Assembly: GCF_963576615.1 (NCBI RefSeq) | Contig: NC_088712.1 | Coordinates: forward strand, 16,537,527 to 16,601,526 | From: Watersipora subatra | Lineage: Eukaryota > Bryozoa > Gymnolaemata > Cheilostomatida > Watersiporidae | Length of the DNA: 64,000 nt | Direction of reading: 5' to 3' | Shown here: in pieces, positions 1 to 11,161 of the stretch | How positions within the stretch are numbered: position 1 is the first letter of the stretch | How the letters are laid out: the number at the start of each line of letters is the position of its first letter | Translations under genes and position numbers: made by a program | The notes under the pieces: model-generated | Databases searched by the model: none | Seen by the model: the letters and a program-made list of their open reading frames with translations, nothing else | What the model was told of the DNA's origin: nothing

Positions 1-322
1 TAATGTATTCCTTGTCTAAAATAACCACATTTTCGTAAAATTAGACAGAGAAGAAAAGTATTACTTTTTTATGAACTGATATAATGTTTTCCAATAAAAC
101 CAAAGCATAGCTCACATTGCAACTTTTTTCACAGTAAATTTTTCAAAAATGAGTAGGTCGTTCAAACTCATTTGCAAATTATGAACTTTAGCCAGCCTTA
201 TAAATTAATTGTTAACTCCATTTAATCGCTGCTTGAGTTATGCTTTTTGGCAGCTTAAAATATTAATTTTACAATTGAATTTGAACACTTTGGCGCAACA
301 AATGCTTAATTTTGTGTGCCAA
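1..322. other. Unassigned AT-rich DNA left of the LTR element
   Basis: No open frame, repeat or splice structure is recognisable. The last four bases (ccaa) form one half of the target-site duplication of the LTR element that follows. Confidence 0.6.
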
Positions 323-833
323 TGTAAGATATGTCAAGCTTGACTCTTGAACATTGCGACAGTACCCTTATATGACAGTTAACATTCCATTCGGAGGGTT
401 GTGACCACAATCTGTGTACAGTGGATTAGAATTGATGTAAGAAATACCCTCATTTTATAGCTTCAATGCACTGACTGTTTGTGTATGCTCTACCATCATG
501 CTGCAAAGCACTCAGTTGCCCTCTGTGCCAATGTGAATCTCTTCTGTCTGACCGTTGTGACCTAACAAAATTATAAAAATGTTATTCATTCTTGTCTCCT
601 TAATGTATCTTGTGTTTGGCTCATTTTTCTAGTATGAATCACGTGTTTTGTGCTGTCAAAACTATATAAAAGCATGCAGTTTTATTAGATCTGCACTTGT
701 GGTTTTATAATCCTCGTACTTGTTGTCAGTCTATTAATAAACGCTCGTAAGACAAGACTCTCTCTCTATCTCTGGTGTAATTTAGGCTTTAGGAGTCAAA
801 AGCCACCTTAGGGCAGCATAGCGCGCTGTCACA
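323..833 (+). repeat. 5' LTR of the Ty3-like element
   Basis: This is a 511-bp repeat with TG...CA ends. It carries a TATA box (ctatataaaagc, about 662-673) and a polyadenylation signal (aataaa, 736-741). These mark the likely U3/R promoter and RNA 3' end. It matches 5144-5654 along its whole length. Confidence 0.92.
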
Positions 834-835
834 TT

Positions 836-855
836 TGGTGTCAGAAGTGGGATTC
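836..855 (+). promoter_or_regulatory. Primer-binding site, tRNA-Leu type
   Basis: The sequence tggtgtcagaagtgggattc starts 2 nt after the LTR. It is complementary to the 3' end of animal tRNA-Leu (TGG for the CCA tail, then TGTCAG..GTGGGATTC). tRNA-Leu priming is known in several animal Ty3 lineages. The position and a 20-nt match make this a strong call. Confidence 0.8.
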
Positions 856-897
856 TATAGAATTGATAGAATCCAAAGGACACTGGCAGAATTTGAG

Positions 898-2093
898 ATG
901 TCAGATAGAGAAGGATCACAAATCGCCCGTGATGAAGATTTGGAGTGATCTGATGCTGAAAGACCAGCAGCTGACGAGTTCAGAGATAAGTCAACGAAAG
1001 ATTTGCCGGCGTGGGAGAAGCCATTGATGAGCAGAGAGATGCCTTGGCCGGTGTAGCGCAACAGACTGGGAAAATCGAAGAGATGATCAAGCTCTTGACG
1101 ACACAAGTTGCCAAGTTGGCCGATGTTACTGGCAATGCCAAGAAAGACCACGATTTAGAGGTAAGTTTTGATATGCCTCAGCCTAGTAAAAGTGATTCAA
1201 ACTTACGAACAGAATGGGTTAAATTTGGTCTAAAATTCACAGGTAGGTCACTTGATGACGATTTCGAGAGCTTCGCCATGCAATTTGACACTTGCTGTTT
1301 ACTGCACAAAGTCTCAAAATCGTCATTTGTATTAATCCTACAGTTATACCTTAAAGATCTAGCATCGGCATACCTGAAAGACATAATTAAGACTGAAGGA
1401 AGTTCAGTTTTATAAAAGCGAGTAAAAATCCTTATGAAAAATAAATTAAACGCAGTTAAAGGAGAGCAACAAATTGCCATGGAAGTCTCTGCAGTGAGGC
1501 AGGGAGGAAATAAGACAGTCAGATAATATTATGAAAAGTTCCACAAAATAATTGCTAGTGGATCTGCGGGGGAAGAGAACCTCTATGTTCTCTTACATTT
1601 TCTAGCGGGTTTGAGGCCGGAAATAAAAGACAAAATCATGGGCATACCGGGAAAAACTCTTTCGGAAATACTAAAAGCTGTGGTTAGCGTCGAAACGGCT
1701 TTGGTGGTTAACAAAAAAGTGGCTGATGCATCTGTCAACTTCAGCAATCAAGTCAGACCTAACCCGAGTGTAAACAAACGCTTTGATAAATCAGCAAGAA
1801 AATGCTTCATATGCCAATTGCCAAATCATATAGCTAGATCCTCTGACAGAAAAACCAGTAATCTTAGATACCAGCAGCCTAGACAGGAACACCCTAATAA
1901 GATCAGGTTTACTCGGAACCAACCAGGTAAGTCACACCCTAGTCATTTCCCTAGATATAGACAAGGTAGCAACCAGAGCCAGATGCCACAATGGTTTCAG
2001 GCTTGGTTGGCCAGCCAACGCTCACAGTCACCCATACCCCAACCTCCCACCTATCAGCCCCAGGGAGCCTATGCTTCAACTGCTGTCCCTTAG
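898..2093 (+). pseudogene. Degraded gag of the Ty3-like element
   Basis: An ATG at 898 opens a frame that stops after 16 codons (TGA 946-948). Gag-like sequence resumes in another frame at 1011-1415, with a capsid-type segment around FTGRSLDDDFESFAMQF, and again at 1611-2093, with a segment around LRPEIKDKIMGIPG. The later piece holds a zinc-knuckle relic, CFICQLPNHIARSS. It follows C-x2-C-x4-H-x4-C except that the last Cys is Ser. Its Pro/Gln-rich tail is typical of nucleocapsid ends. At least two frame changes and several stops prevent a single Gag product unless the region is spliced; several consensus donor sites lie within it. Confidence 0.7.
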
Positions 2094-2604
2094 TCCACAC
2101 CCGAAACACACCCTGCCCCCATTGCTTCATCCAAACCCAACCAGGTAAGTGACAACATTACGGTATTTATGACAATATGGCTGTTGAACATGTACAGGAA
2201 CATGCGAAGCTCTCCTAGGTACAGGTAAAGGCAGGTAATGTAGAAGTAGCAGAAGTCATACCTGTGGTTCCTGTAATGATCGCTCCAGTCATAACAGCAG
2301 AGTATGCTGAGTTAGAAGTTGCTGTAGTAGAGGTGGTAGAAACATATTTACAGGTAAGCGAGACCCCTTCAAATAGTCGAATGTGGCCAACAAAAACTCC
2401 GTAAATAAACAAGAGGTCTCTCCAAATAGCCTCCCGCCAAAACACAAGGCATCAGAAACATCGAGTAAGGCCCATGTCAAAAGTTCCAAGGTAAGTTTGG
2501 ATAAGATATATGACCTCGTAACCTTTGAAGATGACACGGCTTAGCGCTCTGAGCCAGGAACTAGCACTCCTAAAGTAAACAAAGCATCAACAGGTGTCGG
2601 TTAT

Positions 2605-2993
2605 GTGAACGAGATCAAGTCATACCACCCAACTAGACCACCTAATTTATATGCATGCTCTGGTAGTAAACTGAACGTGTCACAATCTATGCTCTTCATG
2701 CTGACTTTATGTTCTTTGGTAACTCTATGCTATGCACAGGCCCCAATGATATGTCGAACGGGACATACTGTGGCAAACTTTCAACTACCTCAGTTACCAC
2801 CTTGTGTGCTGCCAGACACCACGGCAGCAAATGACCCATACAATTTGACGCTACAACTTTATGAACCTAACCTTGTGCAATATAGAAGTTCTGCTTTTCA
2901 TTGAAAAATTGTGAAAATCAAGACATTGACAATATTTCTGACTCTGACGTTAAGCAGCCTAAACATAGCTACAATTTGCGACCTAGAACCTAA
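2605..2993 (+). pseudogene. Env-like secreted glycoprotein N-terminus with frameshift, ending YNLRPRT
   Basis: A 99-codon frame contains a hydrophobic signal-like stretch (residues about 29-46, ending CYAQA). A short Cys-containing ectodomain with one N-glycosylation site follows. It stops at 2902-2904. In the next frame an open stretch reaches YNLRPRT (2970-2990) and a stop at 2991-2993; YNLRPR is common at the ends of Ty3-family polyproteins. The position after gag and near the 3' half suits an env gene, but no fusion peptide or transmembrane segment remains in sense orientation. It could instead be another captured secreted protein. The env label is tentative. Confidence 0.35.
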
Positions 2994-3232
2994 TTGACAC
3001 TTGACCTATCAAATCTCACTAGCAGACTTGCTTTGCTGAGAAATGTTAACCACGCTTATGAGGACAACGTCTCAAACAAAGACATGATCATTATCGTATA
3101 TTTAAGAAATGCATAGGTATATAGATAGTAGTTAAAACTTCAGTAAGTAAATAGATTTGTAATCAACAACCATGCGTTAAAAACAGTAGTAAATCCTATT
3201 TAATAATAATGTTGGAGAATAATGTTAAGAAA

Positions 3233-4144
3233 TTAGGCAGTTGGAATAGAATCATGGCTTCGATCAAACATAACGTCTTCTTCTTTGCTGTCAATAATTG
3301 TAGAAATATTAGATAATTGTCCTAGAGCGATTAATTGATTAGTTGTAAGTTGCTGATTATGATTCCGTCTTCTTATATACAGTAGATAGATTAATACGAT
3401 AGCAGTAATTATGATAATAGACAAAGGAGCAGCTATTGATAGTCCAAGAATCAGGAGTGAATTTGATGAATTTGTCAATGAAATAGTAGAGGAATTGATG
3501 ATTAAACTAGCAGGTAGATCTTCGATAGTAAAGTTATTGTTGGTAGAATTCATGATTTCTGTGATGGTAGGATCAGCATTAGGAGTGGTTGACGTTAAAT
3601 CAGTAGAAGAATCAGCTAAAACAAAATAAATTTGCTTATTAATACTAGACTTACCAGCTGTGCCTAGGCTTCATTAAATCCTTACTACAGCTAGCCACAC
3701 TACCAAGGCGGCGATCCAAGATGACACTTGCTCGTAAGTATTATTACAGGAACAGGGATTGGAGGGCTAATACTGAGCGATCATGCGTTGCAAAATCAAA
3801 GTAAACACAACTCTTATAATTTATCACGAAAAGGTGCATGATCGTTAGAATGTTTTTGCTACACGTGTATTGGAACCAATGCTTGTTAATTAAGTAACTG
3901 TACGTTAATTCTTATACATACCTCGTGTGATGATTAGGCGTGGATTGGAAGAAATTGCTAGTAAATCAGTGGGAAGAGTAATTTTGGTTAGTTTCGGATT
4001 TCGATGGAGATCAATGAAGCGATATGGCGGATAAGAGTTAGGATTAAGTTGGATAAAATCAAGATCAGTCAGATTTCGATTAGAACAATCAATTTTTAGT
4101 AGAGTCATGGAGCAGCAGCATAAAACCAAGAATGGACAAAGCAT
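3233..4144 (-). CDS. Antisense two-exon gene for a small single-pass membrane protein
   Basis: Exon 1 runs 4144-3922 and exon 2 runs 3615-3233. The donor is CACGAG|GTATGT and the acceptor is a pyrimidine-rich TTTTGTTTTAG|CTGATT. The join is phase 1, stays in frame and gives 201 residues. Exon 1 has a cleavable signal (MLCPFLVLCCCSMTLL) followed by an LRR-N-like start (IDCSNRNLTDL, then IDLHRNPKLTKI). Exon 2 has a Ser/Thr/Asn-rich stalk with several N-glycosylation sites, one transmembrane segment (LLILGLSIAAPLSIIIITAI onward), a basic stop-transfer (RRR) and a cytoplasmic tail of about 45 residues. It lies wholly between the LTRs and opposite to them. I do not recognise the family. The topology suggests a type I surface protein. 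A host gene caught in antisense orientation would keep its intron because genomic RNA is not spliced on that strand. Confidence 0.6.
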
Positions 4145-4404
4145 GATTCAGAAGATAAAAATGACTGTAATAGTAAATGAAAATAGTTTAAAAGGTAAAT
4201 TTTATGAACGTAAAGAAAATCTAGCTCTCTGCAGAGGTAATGATTGAGTTCCACAAAATGGCTTGTTGGATTGATTTATTTGAGAAATTTAATTATCTGA
4301 GGTTAATCTCAGTCTAAATTGGTCCTCTAAATTTGTGTGTGTAAAGAGCACACAACTTTCATTGTCAGCTGAATTAGCTGGCAGTTTCGGTTCCCCTCTT
4401 TCAG

Positions 4405-4533
4405 CAACAGGAATCTAGACACCAACATATAGAAGCAGAAGATTTCCAGCCTACGAGACCAATAGCAGTAAATTCACAGCCATCTGACAAATGGAATGAC
4501 AACATACCGCAGGACCACTCAAATCTGAGTTAA
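4405..4533 (+). CDS. Possible sense-strand 3' terminal exon
   Basis: A strong acceptor (TTCCCCTCTTTCAG) is followed in phase 0 by 42 open codons (QQESRHQHIEAEDF at the start) and a TAA at 4531-4533. Donors at 2145, 2354 and 2491 are also phase 0 in open frames upstream, so splicing from any of them would keep the frame. No protein family is recognisable and the piece is short, so chance is possible. Confidence 0.27.
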   Translation, partial: QQESRHQHIEAEDFQPTRPIAVNSQPSDKWNDNIPQDHSNLS

Positions 4534-5132
4534 GTTAAAATTTCCATTACTTCAGGGTTACGTGATTAACTTTGACACCCTCTCCGAACACTACATAAAT
4601 GATAGGTTGGTTCTAGTGAGCTATGCAGCCAATATACTTGATTTTTGAGCTACTGCCTATGGATTGTTTTGTGTTAGCCATATCTACTTGTTATGTACCA
4701 TTTTTGTGAGTGGATGGCAGTAAAACAAAAAAAAAGGAGTAATTAGAATCAAATGCTACATATGCTTAAAATTTTAATTTTTTTATAACCTTTAATTTTT
4801 CATATTATATTAGTTTTGGGTATACTGTTGTTTTTATTTTTGATTCCTAGGAAGCGACAACTTTATCTACAAGATACATGCTGAGAGCACATAGCGATTT
4901 GTGAGCCATCAACAAGATATATCAGGGGGCATCCTGTGGCGTACAGGTTTGGGTATTCGCAAAAATTACGGTGCAATGGCAGACAAACAACAAACAAACA
5001 GTTACTATACAAATCAGAAGTCATTATACAAACGATACTTCAGATATGTCAACACATGACGCCCACCAATAACCATGACAGATCAACAACCAACAACCCC
5101 TCTAGAAAAGAATTACGCCTGTGACGTCATCT

Positions 5133-5143
5133 AAGGAGGAAGG
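5133..5143 (+). promoter_or_regulatory. Polypurine tract of the Ty3-like element
   Basis: The purine run aaggaggaagg directly abuts the 3' LTR. It is the expected primer for plus-strand DNA synthesis. Confidence 0.75.
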
Positions 5144-5654
5144 TGTAAGATATGTCAAGCTTGACTCTGGAACATTGCGATAGTACCCTTATATGACAGT
5201 TAACATTCCATTCGGAGGGTTGTGACCACAATCTGTGTACAGTGGATTAGAATTGATGTAAGAAATACCCTCATTTTATAGCGTCTATGCACTGACTGCT
5301 TGTGTACGCTCTACCATCATGCTGCAAAGCACTCAGTTGCCCTCTGTGCCAATGTGAATCTCCTCTGTCTGACCGTTGTGACCTAACAAAATTATAAAAA
5401 TGTTATTCATTCTTGTCTCCTTAATGTATCTTGTGTTTGGCTCATTTTTCTAGTATGAATCACGTGTTTTGTGCTGTCAAAACTATATAAAAGCATGCAG
5501 TTTTATTAGATCTGCACTTGTGGTTTTATAATCCTCGTACTAGTTGTCAGTCTATTAATAAACGCTCGTAAGACAAGACTCTCTCTCCATCTCTGGCGTG
5601 CTTTAGGCTTTAGGAGTCAAAAGCCACCTTAGGGCAACATAGACCGCTGTCACA
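5144..5654 (+). repeat. 3' LTR of the Ty3-like element
   Basis: This repeat is 511 bp long, the same as the left copy, with TG...CA ends. It has the same TATA box (about 5483-5494) and aataaa signal (5557-5562). The target duplication ccaa follows immediately. Confidence 0.92.
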
Positions 5655-8600
5655 CCAAAATTCTGGTCTTACAGTTCCAAAAAAAATTATGAGACAAAGT
5701 GAGTTAAATTTTTATGGAAAAGCAAAATGATCAGTTGGAAATAAACATTAAACATGAAGCTTTTTATGATACTAGCAGTGAAAGTATGACACGTCACACG
5801 AGTGAGCATGATCGTTTTCATGTAAATAGAAAATAGCTATTGTACATTTTAAATTAGCTTAATGAAATCTGGGGTATTTGTCGGTTTATCACAAGCCAAC
5901 CAGCTCCAAGTAAACTTTCAGTGTAGAAATTTGTTTTTATAATTGATGAGCGGATGACAGGTCGCATGTCAAGCTTTTATCATTTTTATGTCAGCATAAA
6001 GTAACTGATGAAGTGTTTCAAATGCCCAGCTGGCAGAAATTTAATCTAACATTGACATGAATTCTGCAAGAAGTTTACATTGCTTCTAATGTATCGTGAA
6101 CCAAAAAGTAACAGTTTGTGCAAGTCTTATGAATTTTAGAATTAACTTTACAGTAGTTGTTTATAGTGAAAAATATACCATAAACTTAGACTAGAGAAAT
6201 TGCATGTCATTTAACACTTTTGTCTTTCATACATGTACTTAATTTCAATTAGGTTGATTTCCTGTTTATGTGAACTAGTTACATAGCACATAAAAAAACT
6301 AATAGAGGGTGACTTGAAACTCATTAAATATTTAAACAGGTTAATTAGGTATTTAAGCCTCGGTTGTCTGAGTGTTCAGATATTTTGTACAAAGATGACA
6401 ACTCTTAACATCAAACTCTAGCACCCTACCCTTCCATACTTGGACATAAACTTGTCGCATTATTCAACAAACATAACTTCAATCCACATGAAATTTCTGT
6501 TAACATCAATAATAAAACATTATATGACCTCCTCTCTGTCAAGTGTATAGCTTTTTATTACCTTGGATCAAAGAGACCTCCCATACCTTTATTCAGATTA
6601 TTATTCATGTGAACCAAAACTTAAGAAAAACCTACAAATTTCATCAAGTTAGACCTTATCCATGTAATTAGGTAAACTTGGAAGTAGAAACATAATCAAT
6701 TGGTATGATCCAAAATTTGTCTATAGCCAAATTTTGAAACTAATGTTTGACAGAATATGTACGAGCTAAAAAATATCACCAAAACCATTTGACTGTTTCT
6801 TAAACGAATGGTATCTATACCGTATATAATAAAAAAGTATATCAAATTTATCTTGATTGATTTTCAGTTTATATTTACTTTTCAGTTGCCGTAATTTAAA
6901 CAAGATAATGCACTTACATAGTCCAGGCAAAGTTCTGACTTCATCTGGTCTGTATATTTGTTTTATTAATCAACTGGTTTTGCTGTGAAATGAAACTCAC
7001 CCGCTCCTAATTAAATTTTATTCAAGTAAATTTTTTTTTTAATTTTTGTAATTGGTCTGAATTTATTTTATCAAATTTTTACCACTTTTAACACCAAAAA
7101 TCACTAAAAACAAAAAAAAAGACCACTGCAATGCAGCAAGGGCTTACTATATTTCAACTGTTCTGTAAATTGCAATTCAACAGAGAGCATTTATTGAACA
7201 GGTCAAAAAGGGAGCAGATATAACTACTTTGCATACATGTGCATCATATTGATTAGTAACTCTGCAGGGTCTTAACTCTGAGAAGACATTAATATGCCAG
7301 ACCTTACTGCACGGAGAAGGTTAGAAACAAGGTCTTTGTTTTTTGCAACACACAACAACGTTTTGGGAAGCTCAATTTTTTTAAGCTCTGACACAGAACA
7401 CTGAAAGACAAAGAGTTAATTTTTGAGTGAGCGGTAGATCCACAAATCAATCAAAATTGTTCTCAGCGGATCACTTTAGATAATAACTTGCTACTGATTC
7501 TGTCCAATTTATTTTATTTATTATTTATTATATTTTAATAATATATTGTTGATAACAATGATTTGCCAAACCAGATCTTTTATTTTATTTATTTGCGGTT
7601 GAATCGGCTAAAAAAAGATTTTGTCAGTGTTAAAAGTTGCTGTCTCCAATATTTAGAAAACAATATTTTGCACGATACGCAATGTTTTGCTGAATGCATC
7701 TTGCAAAGTGGATAAAAAGCAAACCAGGTATTTTTACTCGCTACAACTTGATAAGTTACTTCATTTTGCATTTTATAAAAGGCACCAAAAATGTTACAAT
7801 TATTGACTTTATTTGTATATTATTACTTTCTCTTGTAGCTTTAGGCAGCAAGCGTGATTTTCTTTCAGAGAAAACCTTTGTCATCAAAAGTATAGCTAGG
7901 TAATCATTTTTTAGCCACTCGTTAGATATCCAACTTTTAAGCAGCAAGTGCACTTTTCCTTCAAAGATATTATTATTTTGTCAACAGAGCAACTAAATGA
8001 TCACTAGCCGAATGCATGACGTTGTGTGGGTATTAAGAAAGCTATTTAAACATTTGCAGGTAACGTAGTTGCCATTGGCTGAACTCAGATAGTTTCCATC
8101 CATTTGGTGAAGCCTTTGTATCCTTTGAAGCTTACTGAGTTAGCTCGTCGCCTTCTGTATGTGAATTTCTGAGGTAAAATTTTACGTGGTAAGGATTTTT
8201 CAATGCTAGATTTTCATTGCTATAAGTGGACATACAACAAGTGGGTGTAACAACAAGACCTGAGAATTATGTATATATAGATTAGTTGTCGAAATATATC
8301 TCACAAGGCAAAAATTAGCTTAACAGGATAAAACGGAAGATTTTGCAGCCACTCACCTAGAAGCCACTCAGATGATTCACAATCATCTGTTTTGTTCATG
8401 TTGTAACACTTTTGTTGCCAGCAGGCAAATACCGAAATCTGTCATGCTGGTAATAAAATATCTGTGCTTTCTGTAGATTGAATCACAACCTCTGTAAACC
8501 TTTCATTAAAATAAGGCATCGCCTGTAATTATTTAATGCTTACATTTATCTTCACCGCTACATGTACATCTGCTAGAAAAAAATGGTAAACATTGCTGTT

Positions 8601-10032
8601 GCACAACTTCTCAAATAATCTCAAATAATATAGCAATATTCAGGTTATATAAACTGGAAAACAAGTATGCTATAATAATTTATTATCGGCCAATCATTAA
8701 TTTTTTTTAACAATTAAAATTGAAATAATGTTGTAATTTTGTTTCTATATATATTATGAATTTTGAAACTGGCAATTATTTTTAATTTTTATTTATTTTC
8801 TGCTGTTTTTTTAAACTTTTATGCATCTAAACTTTTCCAAAAGATCTTTGCACTGGGTTAACTAAGTTATACCAAAGCTGTAAGAGTTATCTACCCACTA
8901 AACACTATCCAAGGTAAAGCAACTCCTCAATGATCTTCTTTGAAATATGTATAAAAGTATGGACGGTAAATTTTGATTTCCAAAGAAAGTCGATCTCTGG
9001 AATAGATCATGATATTTACAACGAGCTGGGAACTATAGCTTTAAAATGTTTTCGCTAAAAATCTGTTACCAATATTCAAAACAATTTTCTCTGATTAATT
9101 TTAATACTGGTCACAAATTCTTAGTAAAATACAAAATACATTTTGTATGATTTGATGCTGCATTGAGCAGAGCTTTAAAAGCAAGTCCTTCAATTATGTA
9201 AGCACTTGTTTGTCATTAAAACTTATCATCAAAAACGTATATCATCGAAATTGTCAATGTACAGACATTAACAACTTTGTGTTATTGGTATTTTCACCAT
9301 GAGATTTTGTACCAATTGAACACTTGCAGTGTTTAAGCTATTAATACCCTTACTGAATGATATAATTAATGTCATTATTCTTTCTTATTGGCCTGAGGCT
9401 ACATAAGTGTTGATTTTTTTACTCTTAGAAAAACTGTGTAGAAAAATTGACTAGTCTAAGTGTCATCAATGACCAATATATGTTACTTCATGCATTTTGT
9501 TTAATTTTGACAGATGCATGAGTGTCACTGGTGCCACTTAAAAATATCTATAAAACTTTTGAACTAATGTTTAAGCTCGCTATATCCACACAAATATTTA
9601 GAGATGTTGTCCCAACATATATATAACACTGTATATTAAAACTGACCCTCAACAATGATTTAGCCTGCAGTGTGGCTAGTTTTAGAACATCTTCTTTGTT
9701 CATGAAAAGCTTAGTACTTTGACTGACCGCACATAGTTAATCAATTACTTACACTGCTTTGATTACTAGGTAAAATATACAACCTGTCAGAAGCCATACC
9801 AACTAGTATGTGTTGAAGTTGATTAAAAAAACATCAATCTGTGAGTCTTTACTATCATTACTTATGCAAGATTATTCAACCAAAAAAATGGTAAATTTAA
9901 ATAATAAGAGTTCATTCCCACCAGACTTACTTATAGCTAACAATTAAATTGTTGAAATCTTAAACTATCTGCAAACTTTAAGCATTTTCCTAGATAATCT
10001 TTTCCAAACTTGTATAACACTGCATTTGCATG
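5655..10032. other. Intergenic DNA, with a diverged segmental-duplication copy from about 8.3 kb
   Basis: No gene is recognisable in this AT-rich stretch. From about 8.3 to 9.9 kb it aligns by eye to 28.0-29.5, 37.5-39.3 and 43.7-45.7 kb. Shared landmarks are caaggtaaa-caactc, the ctgaccctcaacaatgatttag block and a nearby gattaacaag/gagct block. This copy flanks the 3' end of the first FReD gene, as 43.7-45.7 kb flanks the second. Confidence 0.5.
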
Positions 10033-11161
10033 AAACTTTGTACTCATACGTGTGCTGACTATGTGTTCACATTTGTGCTGATAAAACTTTGTACTCATAC
10101 GTGTGCTGACTATGTGTTCACATTTGTGCTGATAAAACTTTGTACTCATACGTGTGCTGACTATGTGTTCACATTTGTGCTGATAAAACTTTGTACTCAT
10201 ACGTGTGCTGACTATGTGTTCACATTTGTGCTGATAAAACTTTGTACTCATACGTGTGCTGACTATGTGTTCACATTTGTGCTGATAAAACTTTGTACTC
10301 ATACGTGTGCTGACTATGTGTTCACATTTGTGCTGATAAATCTTTGTACTCATACGTGTGCTGACTATGTGTTCACATTTGTGCTGATAAAACTTTGTAC
10401 TCATATGTGTGCTGACTATGTGTTCACATTTGTGCTGATAAAACTTTGTACTCATACGTGTGCTGACTATGTGTTCACATTTGTGCTGACAAAACTTTGT
10501 ACTCATACGTGTGCTGACTATGTGTTCACATTTGTGCTGATAAAACTTTGTACTCATACGTGTGCTGACTATGTGTTCACATTTGTGCTGATAAAACTTT
10601 GTACTCATACGTGTGCTGACTATGTGTTCACATTTGTGCTGATAAAACTTTGTACTCATACGTGTGCTGACTATGTGTTCACATTTGTGCTGATAAAACT
10701 TTGTACTCATACGTGTGCTGACTATGTGTTCACATTTGTGCTGATAAAACTTTGTACTCATACGTGTGCTGACTATGTGTTCACATTTGTGCTGATAAAA
10801 CTTTGTACTCATACGTGTGCTGACTATGTGTTCACATTTGTGCTGATAAAACTTTGTACTCATACGTGTGCTGACTATGTGTTCACATTTGTGCTGATAA
10901 AACTTTGTACTCATACGTGTGCTGACTATGTGTTCACATTTGTGCTGATAAAACTCTGTACTCATACGTGTGCTGACTATGTGTTCACATTTGTGCTGAT
11001 AAAACTTTGTACTCATACGTGTGCTGACTATGTGTTCACATTTGTGCTGATAAAACTTTGTACTCATACGTGTGCTGACTATGTGTTCACATTTGTGCTG
11101 ATAAAACTTTGTACTCATACGTGTGCTGACTATGTGTTCACATTTGTGCTGATAAAACTTT
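10033..11161. repeat. 51-bp minisatellite, 22 units plus a partial
   Basis: The period is exactly 51 bp; the c of aaactttg recurs at 10036, 10087 and so on to 11158. Units begin aaactttgtactcatacgtg and are almost identical, with only a few single-base variants (near 10340, 10405, 10487 and 10954). The period is a multiple of three and the unit has no stop in one frame on each strand. Long open frames of about 390-410 codons therefore exist on both strands as a by-product, encoding 17-residue repeats. The paralogous site near 45.73-45.78 kb has about one unit, so the array expanded after the duplication. Confidence 0.95.

Larger units (their letters stand above)
323..5654 (+). mobile_element. 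Ty3-like LTR retrotransposon, non-autonomous, with an antisense passenger gene
   Basis: Two direct repeats of exactly 511 bp (323-833 and 5144-5654) start TG and end CA. The sequence ccaa is repeated outside both ends (319-322 and 5655-5658), consistent with one integration event. A tRNA-Leu-type primer site follows the left repeat and a purine tract precedes the right one. The 4.3-kb interior holds a broken gag with a zinc-knuckle relic, an env-like fragment and a short frame ending YNLRPRT. I found no protease, reverse transcriptase or integrase motifs in any frame, so mobilisation would need a relative's enzymes. A spliced gene lies on the opposite strand. I counted about 15 differences between the repeats, roughly 97% identity by eye. 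The Ty3 assignment rests on gag style, primer site and the YNLRPR motif; with pol absent it is an inference. Confidence 0.85.

Noticed and set aside
3411-3629. Plus-strand 72-codon frame
   Set aside because: It is the complement of the antisense gene's second exon, which has much better splice and domain evidence.
10033-11161. CRISPR array
   Set aside because: The units are contiguous with no variable spacers, and the genome is eukaryotic.
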